Shown here one piece after another: positions 52,701 through 63,528 of a DNA stretch of 64,000 nt. Location: the NCBI RefSeq assembly GCF_028389875.1, contig NC_084670.1:13983383-14047382 (forward strand). The letters run 5' to 3'. The position numbers and the translations under genes are program-made. The notes below the pieces were generated by a model that worked only from the letters and a program-made list of their open reading frames with translations, was not told the DNA's origin and searched no databases. Origin of the DNA: Rhea pennata. Lineage: Eukaryota > Chordata > Aves > Rheiformes > Rheidae. How positions within the stretch are numbered: position 1 is the stretch's first letter; each line of letters opens with the position of its first letter.

Positions 52701-55700
52701 ACTTACATACAGTACAAAACGACTACTTAAACTTTAAGTTTTAGGCCTCATCCAGACACAAAAGTTTTAATAGTACAAATAAAGCAGTAGTTTTCCTAAA
52801 CCATTTAAAGTTATGCGACTGTTTAAACAAGTAAAAACTAGTAAGTTTGGCTCATTCTACTTTTTCCTATGACTGCAATAAGTAGATGCAATTAATTCAG
52901 ATCAAATGACAGGGAAATGTGTCTCTGGAATTGCACTAGAAGTAATGTTGAAGACTGAAAGCAAGAGTTTTCCAGTAAAACTGGCTACCTTACAATATGT
53001 TTACCCAATATGTAAGACAATAGTAATAATAAAGAGTGACCTCTCCCCTCCAACATTAAGAAATTTAACTGTTTTACCTTGTCCATTAGTTTGGGTTGTA
53101 GCTGGTCCACCAGGAGGGGCTGCAGGTGGTGGCTGTGCTTGTTGTTGATAGTAGTGAGCATAGTAAGCTGCCCACGCAGCTGAATTGGGATCTGTTCCTG
53201 GCTTACCTGTGAAATAAAACAAACATTTATAAAAGTGGTACGAACAGAAAGTTGTTTTCAGTTAACAGCATTCTAAGCACTCTTATTTTCCTCCAAGGAA
53301 AAAGTCCATCTAAACCAAGTAACCAGTTCAACTTGTAAGTATCTTTTCTTTCTAACACAAACTATCAATTTCAAAACAGCACAGTACAACGAGTACTTTT
53401 TATAGAGGTGCCTAGATAAAAATCTTCATAGAATCCTTACTACTACAAGAACATTTATTAATTTTTAAGGTGATGAGGAAAAACAGACTTTCAAGTTTAT
53501 TTAAATGATCATTTTACTGAATTGCATTAAGAATGAATCATTCTAGCACCAAACAATTTAAAGTTTTACTTTTTGTAATCTCACACTAATACCACTGACA
53601 CAAGCATAGGCACCCTAAATACACCTGAAATAGAGAAATGCAGATTACTCGACATTTGCAGTGTTTGTCATTTAAACCTTAAAGCAACAGTAAAATACAG
53701 AAATACACAGTATTTTAAGAACTTGAATTCCTGTCCATGACTGTAAGGATTTATGGTTCGCTTGCAGCTTTTTAGTCTAACATATGATGATAGCAACACT
53801 TGTATCTTCTGTAGCTATCTCCAATGTTCCCCTTATTTTTAATTGAATCTAGTAAGTCTAATTATGCTGCTTCCTACAGTCTTATTTCTCTTTCTGTTAA
53901 AGTTTACTCTCCCCGCAGAATCAGAGGTGGATTACATTAACAAATCAGCAATCCACAAAAATGTACTTCTACTTATTATAGAAAATAGTGTTCTTCAGTA
54001 AGACCTACATCCTTAAAAAATGAAAAAAAAAAGTCTGTCTGCAAATAAATGGAGCAACTGATGAAAAAACTTCACAAAGGGCTAAAACTGATAATTTGGA
54101 TGGATAATGTGAATGAAAGTGTATTCCCTCCCCCCAAAGCAAAAAATAGGTGAAGGAGCAGCAAACTGAAAAGAAAGTAGTAATTCACTGGAAAAAGCAT
54201 CTGGGGTATGGTGGTGGGGAGCCCACACACCCTGGAAGAAAAAAGGCGAACAAATTACTACAAAATGAAATACTACAAGAAACGTTAGATGCAACCATTT
54301 AAAATGCATAAGTAATATGAGCATATTAAAAACAACGTTAACAAGCAGTTTCTTTTCGTAATTACATTGCTTGCAGTGACAATGGTGTATTCAAGCAGTT
54401 TTTAACGCCTTCTGGGCAGGCAGAAGACTGTCAAGGACTATCATGTCTGTTATAGGGATGCTTCTACACAGGACAAGCAGTAACATACCTAGCTGAACAC
54501 GTTTTGTTATTGAACACAGTGCAAAGCAAGACAAATCACATCTACTGAACACCTTAAGATGAACAAAAACACTGTATCTTTGTTCATTACAAAACTGCAG
54601 TGATCCAACACAGCCTCATCTAATATAAAACCAATATGTATTGTTTTAAGGTTACCTGCATGTATCAAAGCTACTGCTACAGAAGCTCACATAGCAGGGA
54701 TTCAATAAAAACCTCAAAAGAAAATCTGAGTGCAGTTACTATAGCTCCTTTCAAGTGACAAGATATAAGCATGGTTCAGAAGAAAACATCTCTGGAAAAA
54801 AAAAAAACTATAAACCACTATAACCACTCTTTCGTTTCACTGAAGTGTGCAAGTAAACATATCTGTACCAAACTCGCTCATAAGTGCTAGTCAAAAGACA
54901 AACTGATTCCAACAGCGTATGTAAAAATGAATTAGATTTACAAGAGGAACACTTACCAGAATCTGAAGTAAAATCAGCTACTGAGATAAGTATTTAATAC
55001 ATTTTTATGTAGATTGCTTTATTAAAAAGAGTTGGTAATGAAAAAGATTTTGACAGTGGTTTTGGATGAAACCAAATTAAAATAAATTAAATGGATTAAG
55101 TTAATTGCATCTCAGCCTACCAGAAGTGTCAAGTCAAATTACTTTGAATCACTCTACCTTTCAATGTTGGTAACAGACATTTTAAATGCATGGAGAGCTA
55201 CCATAAAAGTATGGGTAATGTAATAAAAGGCAGCTCTTCATCAAAAAAGAAAGGAAGATGCAAAGAACATAAATAGAAGAACTCTAGATTGTAACAACTA
55301 CTAAAAACCCACCCTTCTTCACTAATGTGATGTGTGTCAGGACCACTGGCTATCAGAAAATACTTACTTCATTTACAACTTAAAATCTTTTGACTAAAGT
55401 TCTAAAGAAGTTCTACCTCAAAGACACAGCAGAGGTGTAAATGCCTCAACCACTTAGCCTTACTAAACCTTTAACTGCAGTTTCCCTCCTTGCTCTAGTC
55501 CAAGCATAGGATCTAACTTAAATAAGAGGAAGAGAACTAAAACTTCAGAAAATTGGAATTAAGAACTCCCAGTCTTGAGAAAGATAAAAGAGAGAAAGGG
55601 GAGAAAAAAAATAGTAAGATGTTTTTACTTTCAGTAAAAAACATGCCACAGAGTAAATGCTGTGTACCATCTCTTACCTGGATCTGGTGGATTTGGTGGC

Positions 55701-58536
55701 TGCCAGTGTGGATAAGCATTTCCCCATCCTTGTGGAGCATATGGGGCTGGAGGACCACTATAAAACAAAAACAAACAATATACAGTGAAAACCAGCCCGA
55801 GGATTACTCTAAAAACGGCTAGCTGAAGCAATACTTACTGAGGGGCAGGACCAGGAGGCCCCGGATTGTAAGGAGCAGGGTTATACGGTCCCATAGGAGC
55901 ACCAGGACCTGGGGGACCAGGAGGTCCGTGTGGCCCAGGAACAACACCATGGGGTCCATGAGGAACTGGTGGACCCAGTGGATTAACTGGACCCTGCAAT
56001 AATAATAGCATGTAGATGAGAAGTAAACCCTGAAGTCCTCCATTTCCCTGCAATTTAAAATGCTAAATCCAAACTACTTGAAAATATCATCTAAAAAGGT
56101 TTTATTCAAATTCTTAAATAAAGACATTTCCCTGCAGAAGCCATTTTTTCTGAAAGTCAATTTTTCTGGCTTATGGGTAGCTAGAGAATAGACAGAGTTA
56201 AAGCAGCTTTGGTTGTAATAACAACCAAATAGCTGCATTTATCTCGCAGATCCTTCTTAATGAAGCAAATGCTGCAGCCCAACCCTCCCCCTCATTCCTC
56301 AGGGAAATGCTTTATAATCACACAACAGTAGGTTAAAAAAAAAATTCAGGAAGTTCTCATATAATTAAAAAAAAATTCACTGGTTTATAGACTGTTAGTA
56401 AATATAAGACCACATGATTGATTGTCACACACTTAGATGTTACAAGGTAAAAATGAAAAAAAAAGTGAATGCTAGTAACCAAAACAGGTAAAATAGAAGT
56501 TTCCAGTACCATCAATAAGCGATTACCTTCAGTTTTAAGTTATAATTCAAATCAATGAGTAAGTTCAGTGGCAAAATCCAGAAAGTAAATTTGATTACAT
56601 GCATACACAGAAACAAAACTGCACTGAATTTGGAGCATATAATTCAGATAAAGATGGTATCCACCTGAACACATTAAGATTGAAACATTAACCACCTAAT
56701 TTAGTAGTTTTAAGATATCCAGGATATTTTCATAGTTGTCAAATATTCTCATCATCCACAACAAACTGGCTATCTTCTAGAATGCAGCATTGAGAAATAT
56801 ACTCAGTTATATTGAAAAATTTGATTTTTTTATTCAAAGATTTTGCTTCTTTTACAGTATCAACAAAAATGCTGATTAGTGGTTATGTTTTTATCACTTC
56901 AAATCCAGATTTACTATTACTATTTACCATTTTAGATCTATTTTCTATAATTAGAAAGTAAATTGGAAAAAAATTCTCCACAGAAAAGCCCCATTGTTTT
57001 GTTTAATTATAGTAATAAAAAAAACATATAACTATATACTCACTCCAATCTTTTCTTCTATAAGTTGTCGTGCGTAATCTATTTGCTGTGGTGTTCCACG
57101 GATAGTAAACATCTTCATGTTTGGATCTGCATTAGGTGGAGGATTTCTCTGAAGTTCTATTCTGGCACCAGATTGCTGGCTTATACTTTTGATAGTTTCA
57201 CCACCTACAATATAATGTACAACTTTTATGACATGCAGTAAAACAAAAATACTAAGATTCAAATCAGATAAAATGACCTACGTCGAAACTGAAAGATACA
57301 GAACTGAAGTGACCTATTTTTGAGCCATATAACACATTCTTTTAGTAATAAAAAACCTTTCCTTTTAGTGTAGTTAGAGCCTTGTTCGCAATGAACCAGT
57401 AAATTATTTTTTAAATTAAAGACCACAATCTTGTTATTCAGAAAGATGAGCAAAGAGTTCCTGCAATACTGCCTGCTTTTTTCCATTCATGCAAGAAATG
57501 TGAAATTAGACATGAATAGGAACCAATACCCGTGGTTCTCAATGAATACAACCTTAAAACCTAAGCCTCCCAAAAAACAATAAGTACAGATGAAAAGAAA
57601 TAAAACTTGACTAGATTGTAAGTTTCACATTTTTCGCAGTGTATTCAAACTCAAAAAGATAAGCTCCTAAACTAGTTTCTCCTCTTACAGGTTGCTGAAA
57701 AGTTACTTGTATCATTAGTAGGCATATAATTTACAGAGGTCATTGGCTTTTTCTTTTTCCCCCTCTCCTGTCTTTTCTTTTTAATAATCAACCTTCCAAC
57801 TGAACTATGACAGCCTACTTGTTTTGTCTGGAAAACACATTACAAACAAAAGGTTAAGGTAACTCAAGCATTTCATTTTGGGGCATACAATAAATTATTT
57901 CAAAATGAAATTATTTGATAACCGATTACTTTAGTAACAAAAAAAATTGTTACAGCATTCTAGTGTAAAAGATCTTTTCTGGAATATGTGAAAATTAGTT
58001 TTAAGAGATAATTACAGATTGAGTAACACTAGTCTAATCAACAACATCAAATGCAAGCTACTTATAACATACAACAACATCTAAATCTGCCAAACACTAC
58101 AACATAACTTAGTATTTAATATTTTTAAACACATGCATTATATAAATTGAGTGGTTCTTGACTTTGAACTACCAGGATATGAGCTTTGGGGAGGAAAATC
58201 TTTTCTACTAAAAAGATGAGGAGTGTTATGATTTAGCTGGATTATCTTCCTCTGTTGTGTATGAAACTCTTTGCAAAGGCTTCTCTTGAAGCATCTCTCT
58301 AGTATGGCTATTTGCACAAATGGAAAAGCTTAAAGCTTTTAAAATATGAATATATATACACACACACACATATATATAAGATATATTGCCTTTGCCAATG
58401 ATTAATCCAGTTTTGCCAGTGGGAACAATGAAATTGAATTCCTGTAATCCACCAGGAGGCCCCATGTTCCAGTTGCCTTGACCTCTACCCCTTCCTCGAC
58501 CACCAGGTCCTGGTCCACCAGGGTTACCAGCCTGAA

Positions 58537-58580
<44 letters not shown>

Positions 58581-61500
58581 CACAAATTAGCATATTCTAT
58601 AAAAACCTACTGCGAACAAATCATTAATGCCAACTGCTTGCTTCACTTTTTTCTTAGAATAATCCCGTCATTTAATAAAACAAATCTAATGTTACTACTC
58701 AGTTACACTGAAGTAGTATAATTTTTAAAAGTTTCACACACAGAAAGGTATCATTACTGCCTGCTTTCTGTGAATGCAGTGGTGGGAACTATAATCTCAC
58801 TATGAGCAGTCAAAATCATCTTCTAAACAACTAAAAGTAGCAGCATATCAGCTATTAATACATGGCAATACTAAAAGCAGCTCTAACCAGCTAAATTAAG
58901 TATCATAGTGACTTTGAACCAGTATTACCATTGCAGCCCTTCTACTTCCAAAACCGTAACTGGAAAAGTTATGGTTATAATTCAGACTGAACTTTGAAAC
59001 TACTTCAAATGATGTCCTTTTTTTTAAAAAAGTTACATACTGACTTTTTTAAAACTCAAATCTTTCAAAAAGTAGGCAAGAGTTTTTAAATGGAAAACAA
59101 CATAAACATTACTCAACCTGAACACTTCGAAGGAGATCTGTAATAATTTCTGCAGCATGTTGACATCTGTCTGGAGGCCCTGTAATCTGGGCTATTCTAT
59201 CTGGAGTTGTTCCATCATCTGGAATAAAAACAATCCTATTCCAGTATATGTAAACAAGTAAATTTATACTCCTCCACAGAAACGTATGGACATACTACAA
59301 ACCTGGCTTAAATTGGATCCTAACACCAGCATCATTCTGTATCTTTTTTATCATCTCTCCATTTCTTCCAATCACAATACCTACAGCAAACCGTGGTATT
59401 GGAACCTTAAAGAGAACAAATTGTTTCAAGATGCTGACAATGCAAATATTCCTACTAAATTCACAAAAAATGAAAAAGTCACATATTAGAATGGCAGACT
59501 AGGGCCAGCCCTGTGCCACTTTAGGCTTTTTGAAGTGTGAACTTTTTAGTTTAGCAGTAAAAGTCAACCTCACAAATACTAGTGGAAAACATCAAAACAG
59601 GAGAGGATCCTATGCACTGCAACTTCTCACAATGGCAACAATTCCAGTGGATATCATGTTTCTTGTGGTCAACAAACAATTTCTGAAGGGCCTAAAAAAA
59701 AAACAGATACTATGGGATGAAACTTCCAGTCTCACCTCTGATGAATGGTTGTGATCTCATGACTTTCGTAAGAGGTAGAATTAAAGATCTTGCTGTAATG
59801 GCCAAACTCCAAGTTCTATAACGTCATCCATCATTATATACTTAACCAAACTTATTTGCTTCCTTATAAAATATCTCCAGCTAGCCAAAGTTGTTCAAAA
59901 CTGCTGGTAATGTAAAATGAACGATGCACATCGTTTAAGGTACATTTAAGGAACGATTAAGTAATACTTACATGCCACAACCACTTTCGGAATCTGGTTA
60001 AGAACTTTCAAGGGTATTAACCAGCTTAACATTTGAATGTTAACAATCTCAAAATACAGTGAACAAGTTTTTCGACCATGCTTACGTCTATCCCTTCATT
60101 TCCTCCTATTCTTGACCCATATTCGTTGCGCACCTCTCTAAAGCCACCTTGATCACGAATTAACTCCAGCACCATTTCCTTGGCTTGCTAAAAGAAGAAT
60201 GGAATTTCATTTAAGTACTGCAACATCAGAATAGTTTTTAAAAAGTCTGAATTCTGAAAGACTCCTTACTTGAACTTTATAAGGATCTCCAGTTATCCTA
60301 AGGGGCTTGTCTGCACCAGTGTTCTGTGGACCATCTTGAATCATGACCATTTTGACACCTGCTCGCTCCTATTTGACAAAAGGAGGGTCAATACCTACTC
60401 AAATCTAGATCCAATATTATCACGTGTCTAAAAAAAAAAAAAAAAAAAAAAAAACAAATATACCTGTAATTGTTTAATCGTCTCTCCACCCTTTCCAATA
60501 ACTAATCCTGCTTTACTGGCTGGAATCATAATTTCTTGGACTGCATTTCCAGGTCCATCACCATGATGAAAGCCGGGTGCAGGTCTTCCCTTTTCAACTA
60601 TCTGATCGAGTAATCTTTTTGCTGACCTGTCAAGGAATATATACTTATGAATACAGTGATTCCTACAAATACTGCTTGCCTACACTTGTCCTGCTTGGGA
60701 AAAAGAAAAACATTATCTTTCATTATCTTAATAGCCTTATTCACTTAATAGTTGAATTAGGGGTCCTAGCACAAATCCTTCAGTGCACACTATCCAGTTT
60801 CTTTCAGTACCTTTAAAGAGTAATTTTGTATCAAAGATAATGTGAATCTCCATGTAAGTGGTTTTGCCTCCTCTACACCAGGTCCCTTCCCAATGTGCAT
60901 TCTTCTAGTTCAAAATTGTGAACAAACTCAGCAGCTTCTTTTACAGGTGGGATATTACCTCTTTCCTGGCCATTTGCCAAGTTCATGGATTTTAAATATC
61001 TTTAAGATCACTACCTCCTGATTAAAGCATTTATTATTTCAAATGTTATTAGGGAACAAAGAAATAGAATCAACATGCTAAAAGATGAGGTGAATCACAC
61101 ACGTTTTTATTCTCTGCAATGAAATCATCTGAAATCCTCACATTTATCAACTGTATTCTCCCCTAGCCATTGTTACCAACTTCACTGTCGTATTTCCTCA
61201 TTTGTTTTACTTCCTGATAACCTTTACAACCTAAACGGACACGTTCAGCAAATCACTCTTCCCCGGCCTGTGGCTGAGTTGTTATTTCCAGATAAGCAAG
61301 CAAAAAGTTAGAAGTTTCTTCTCATCATGATATTCTGATGTATCAAACAGCACCTCTCTCCAGGCTGAAGCAGGTTAAAAAGAAGCCTCTAAAAAATGAA
61401 TTTGCAACATATATTGCTCTGCTAGAAAGAAAAATCAATTTCTACTTAAGATTTTGCAATCTGCAGCTTAACTGAAACATGCTAAGCTGGTTAGATAAAA

Positions 61501-63528
61501 CATCAAGGCCCACAAAACAAAGAGCTTTGTCACATGTATACATCCGTACAGAAACATCAAGATAGCCCGCTGCCAAAATTAATATCCATCAAAAAATTTC
61601 TGCAGAATACCTTTCTTCTCACTCTTACACTCAAAGTGTTAAGAGAAAGTAATTCCAAGAGAATGTAGCAAGTGGTAGACCTAAAAGTACACCACTGTCA
61701 GTATATAAAAAAGGTGGTTCTTTACCAAATATACAAAGTTACCATCTCCTCAAACGTGACTCATGACACAACCTATTATTCAGTAAGACCAAAACTTCAT
61801 TCAGAACAAAAGAGAGAAACACTGACCTTTACATTAATGTTTAAAATATGCCATTGTTAGGTAGAAGAGTTGAAAGAGCTACAATGTACTATTTTTGGTG
61901 CATAAAAATAAGCTAGAAGTCAGAAACATTTTTACCGTATTGTTAAGCTTGAATAGTAATTCAAGTAACCTCTCATTTTACATAGTTGGTTTTTTTACAT
62001 TTAACCTACAAACAGCCAATCTTAAGGCAAATCTGTTCAATGCCACTTTTATAAACAAGGCCCCCCCCCCCCAAAAAAAATTGTAAAATAAACTTAGCTT
62101 TAACACCAATATGGTCACAGCTGCTGCTTGATTCAGCATGCAAAGTTTGGATATTTGTACTTGTAAGCATTACCAGAATAATGGCCAATAGCAAGTGATT
62201 TATCTTCCACATGTATCAGTCACATTTAAGTAAAAAGGTAAGTATGTATATCTGTTAAAAACTCTTCCCTCCAATACGTGGTCAGAATAAGCTATAATTC
62301 AAAAGAACATTCCCATAAAGAAATGAAGAAAAGACTTCCTCAACAGGAGCTTATTTGGCTGCAAGGTAAGAGGTGACTGACACCTGTTTTCCTAAAGGGA
62401 AATTTATAGCTGCAGGCCATACCTGAAAAAATTAAGTGGGAGCAGCTAACAAACAAGAAACTAGCAAGCTTACTACACTTAAAATCATTCCTAGAAAAGC
62501 CAAGATAAATAGGTCTCCAAGCAGTCAACTCAAAGTGAAAAACCTCTATGCTACCACAAGAAATATTTTCTTGTTGTCATCCCCTCTCCTTCACAGACCG
62601 TGAAAGTTCACTTTACCAACTGGTATTACATAGATGCTACCTTTCCTAACTTTTGGTATACATTAGTTTATATCAAAGACACAATTAAGAACTCTGATAA
62701 ACTTGGCTTTGAGTAACTCCTATTCTTATGTATTACTAATTTTCACATTTCCCCTGTAATTTTCTTAATTCCTATTAACAGAGTTTCTTTTTCACATACA
62801 ATTATATCCATATTTTTGTCCTGTAATTACAAAGTATCATGAGGAATGTGATTGCAGGTTCAGGGCCTAGCTCAGTATGTATGCATTTAGCTGACCAGAT
62901 TGCGTCCTCAATACAAGCCAAAGAAGGGAAATGCTATATTCAGATCCCCAAAACAGAGTATTGCACAATTAAGTAAGAATACACAGAATTTGTTTTACTT
63001 ACTGAACAGACTCTGGTGTTCCAGTTAGCATACAAGATCTTTCAGGCAGGCCTCCACTATCTAAGGTCATAAAATAAAACTGATTTAACATAGTATTAAG
63101 GCAGAAAGAGATTACCAAAACCAGAAAGAGAAAATCAAATATGATACACAAACTATTGGAAAGTAGAAGAATCACTGTATCACAACATTTGTTTGGACTG
63201 CAATAACTGGGATTAGCACAAAACATTAAAATATACCTTAAGTGAAGATACAGATAATTAGAAACAACGAACAGCCTTCTGAACTTCCTACCAAAAGATA
63301 TACCAGAAATAGTTACCAGGCGCAATCTGTATTTTACAGCCAGACTCCTGCTGTATGCGTGAGATCTGCTCTCCACCTCTGCCAATTACTTGGAGAAAGA
63401 AAACAGAAAAGATTATGTGTATTAACAGCATCAGTTAACATCCCCCACTATACTGCCACACTATGTCATACTACTTACTGAATCCAACCATTCCATCTGG
63501 AACTTTGTACTCTTCTGTCATCACAGAC
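46769..63528 (-). CDS. FUBP1: FUBP1 (far upstream element binding protein 1), all but the N-terminal ~98 residues
   Basis: In transcript order the exons are 63479-63528, 63317-63388, 63003-63060, 60464-60626, 60270-60368, 60086-60187, 59303-59405, 59118-59218, 58390-58531, 57044-57204, 55839-55993, 55678-55757, 53078-53206, 52379-52453, 47147-47292 and 46769-46777. All phases agree, and the ~547 residues match human FUBP1 from SVMTEEY to the C-terminal PPAPQGQ. Four KH domains each show the GxxG loop: IIGRGGE (KH1), VIGKGGE (KH2), VIGRNGE (KH3) and IIGKGGE (KH4). An RGG-like linker precedes KH4. The Pro/Gly-rich C-terminus carries the tyrosine motifs [21 protein letters not shown] and [14 protein letters not shown]1 binds single-stranded FUSE DNA upstream of MYC and pyrimidine-rich RNA near 3' splice sites, in the nucleus. 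The first exons lie right of the window. Confidence 0.97.
47147..47292 (-). CDS. FUBP1: FUBP1 penultimate coding exon, last tyrosine motif
   Basis: Encodes [20 protein letters not shown] to MPQHPPAPQ with [14 protein letters not shown]. Acceptor AATTACTTGCAG, donor GTATAA. Reading on past the donor would add one Val and stop at TAA, so intron retention changes only the last residues. Confidence 0.95.
47382..47441 (-). CDS. FUBP1: Candidate FUBP1 cassette exon, extra tyrosine motif (60 nt)
   Basis: In FUBP1 sense the sequence between GGTTAG| and |GTAATG is 60 nt. Entering in phase 1 after the exon ending at 52379, it reads [19 protein letters not shown] flanked by split Gly codons. It leaves in phase 1, exactly as needed for the exon at 47292. 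The peptide repeats the pattern of the neighbouring motif [15 protein letters not shown]. The donor is good. The acceptor lacks a clear pyrimidine tract, and an upstream AG (69-nt version, adding three codons) is possible. The intron to the next exon is 89 nt. It may equal an isoform annotated in other species; I cannot check. Confidence 0.7.
47442..52378 (-). other. FUBP1: FUBP1 intron, 4.9 kb
   Basis: The largest FUBP1 intron in the window. It contains a perfect 29-bp tandem duplication (50683-50740). No transposon was recognised. Confidence 0.75.
50683..50740. repeat. Perfect 29-bp tandem duplication
   Basis: Two identical abutting copies (50683-50711 and 50712-50740) of a unit beginning GATTTGTTGGCTAG and ending CACCACCTA. 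Perfect identity implies a recent event. Confidence 0.95.
52379..52453 (-). CDS. FUBP1: FUBP1 exon, second tyrosine motif (75 nt)
   Basis: Encodes [20 protein letters not shown] and YKKM. Phase 1 to phase 1, so 75 nt can be skipped in frame. Acceptor GTAATTCAG, donor GTATGT. Confidence 0.95.
53078..53206 (-). CDS. FUBP1: FUBP1 exon, first tyrosine motif
   Basis: Encodes [20 protein letters not shown] to TTQTNGQ. Contains the first aromatic activation motif [11 protein letters not shown]. Acceptor TTATTTCACAG, donor GTAAAA. Confidence 0.95.
53207..55677 (-). other. FUBP1: FUBP1 intron before the first tyrosine-motif exon
   Basis: A 2.5-kb intron, AT-rich. It contains a candidate 43-nt cryptic exon (54189-54231) with a good acceptor and a fair donor, listed separately. 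Confidence 0.75.
54189..54231 (-). other. FUBP1: Candidate FUBP1 poison exon (43 nt)
   Basis: In FUBP1 sense a strong acceptor CTTTTTTCTTCCAG precedes GGTGTGTGGGCTCCC, and CCA|GTGAAT offers a donor 43 nt later. Inclusion keeps an open frame from the preceding exon but meets a TAA two bases into the next exon (CA|G TAA). That would truncate the protein before all tyrosine motifs. It is supported only by splice-site appearance. Confidence 0.25.
55678..55757 (-). CDS. FUBP1: FUBP1 exon, Pro-rich
   Basis: Encodes [20 protein letters not shown] to PPDP. Acceptor TGTTTTATAG, donor GTAAGA. Confidence 0.94.
55839..55993 (-). CDS. FUBP1: FUBP1 exon, Pro/Gly-rich linker
   Basis: Encodes [20 protein letters not shown] to NPGPPGPAP, a collagen-like Pro/Gly stretch. 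Acceptor TTATTGCAG, donor GTAAGT. It carries one more Val than the human GVPGPHG segment. Confidence 0.95.
57044..57204 (-). CDS. FUBP1: FUBP1 exon, KH4
   Basis: Encodes [20 protein letters not shown] to RQLIEEKIG. Acceptor TATATTGTAG, donor GTGAGT. Phase: enters with two bases (GT) and leaves on a codon boundary. Confidence 0.95.
58349..58379. repeat. TA/CA dinucleotide repeat
   Basis: TATATACACACACACATATATA-type tract just inside the FUBP1 GC-AG intron, within 15 nt of its donor. The run is described by type, with small interruptions. Confidence 0.85.
58390..58531 (-). CDS. FUBP1: FUBP1 exon, RGG-like linker and KH4 start
   Basis: Encodes [20 protein letters not shown] through [14 protein letters not shown]. 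The acceptor GCTTTCAG is preceded by a 39-nt T tract. The donor is GC, not GT: GGCAAAG|GCAATA. The next exon's GTGGTGAA completes the KH4 GKGGE loop, so the boundary is fixed by the protein. Confidence 0.93.
58540..58578. repeat. A39 (T39 in FUBP1 sense) polypyrimidine tract
   Basis: A pure 39-nt homopolymer ending 8 nt before the exon at 58531. In the transcript it forms the polypyrimidine tract of that 3' splice site. Length may vary between individuals or be misassembled. Confidence 0.9.
59118..59218 (-). CDS. FUBP1: FUBP1 exon, KH3 C-terminal half
   Basis: Encodes [20 protein letters not shown] to LLRSVQ. Acceptor TTATTCCAG, donor GTTGAG. Confidence 0.94.
59303..59405 (-). CDS. FUBP1: FUBP1 exon, KH3 GxxG loop
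   Basis: Encodes [20 protein letters not shown] to IQFKP. The KH3 loop is GRNG. Acceptor CTTTAAG (AAG type), donor GTTTGT. Confidence 0.94.
60086..60187 (-). CDS. FUBP1: FUBP1 exon, KH2-KH3 linker
   Basis: Encodes [20 protein letters not shown] to IGGNEGID, 34 codons, phase 0-0. Acceptor CTTCTTTTAG, donor GTAAGC. Confidence 0.95.
60270..60368 (-). CDS. FUBP1: FUBP1 exon, KH2
   Basis: Encodes [20 protein letters not shown] to GDPYKVQ, 33 codons, phase 0-0. Acceptor TCAAATAG, donor GTAAGG. Confidence 0.95.
60430..60454. repeat. A25 (T25 in FUBP1 sense) just after a 5' splice site
   Basis: A pure homopolymer starting about 10 nt inside the FUBP1 intron that follows the exon ending at 60464. 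Confidence 0.9.
60464..60626 (-). CDS. FUBP1: FUBP1 exon, end of KH1 and start of KH2
   Basis: Encodes [20 protein letters not shown] through [15 protein letters not shown] with the KH2 GKGG loop. Acceptor CTTGACAG. The donor GTATATTTG is modest and is followed 9 nt later by a 25-nt T tract. Confidence 0.95.
60627..63002 (-). other. FUBP1: FUBP1 intron within KH1
   Basis: A 2.4-kb intron with no recognised exon or repeat element, apart from a C10/A8 homopolymer junction near 62062-62079. Confidence 0.75.
63003..63060 (-). CDS. FUBP1: FUBP1 exon, KH1 middle
   Basis: Encodes [20 protein letters not shown] across its two split codons. Acceptor GACCTTAG, donor GTAAGT. Confidence 0.94.
63317..63388 (-). 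CDS. FUBP1: FUBP1 exon, KH1 GxxG loop
   Basis: Encodes [20 protein letters not shown] and IAP. Acceptor CTCCAAG (AAG type), donor GTAACT. Contains the first KH GxxG loop (GRGG). Confidence 0.94.
63479..63528 (-). CDS. FUBP1: FUBP1 exon, first in transcript order within the window
   Basis: Acceptor CCTGTACAG, donor GTAAGT. Encodes [16 protein letters not shown], the start of KH1. It enters with one base completing a codon from the exon outside the window and ends in phase 1. Confidence 0.94.

Noticed and set aside
52906..53148. + strand 80-codon frame
   Set aside because: It is antisense to the FUBP1 tyrosine-motif exon; the minus strand encodes the recognised protein.
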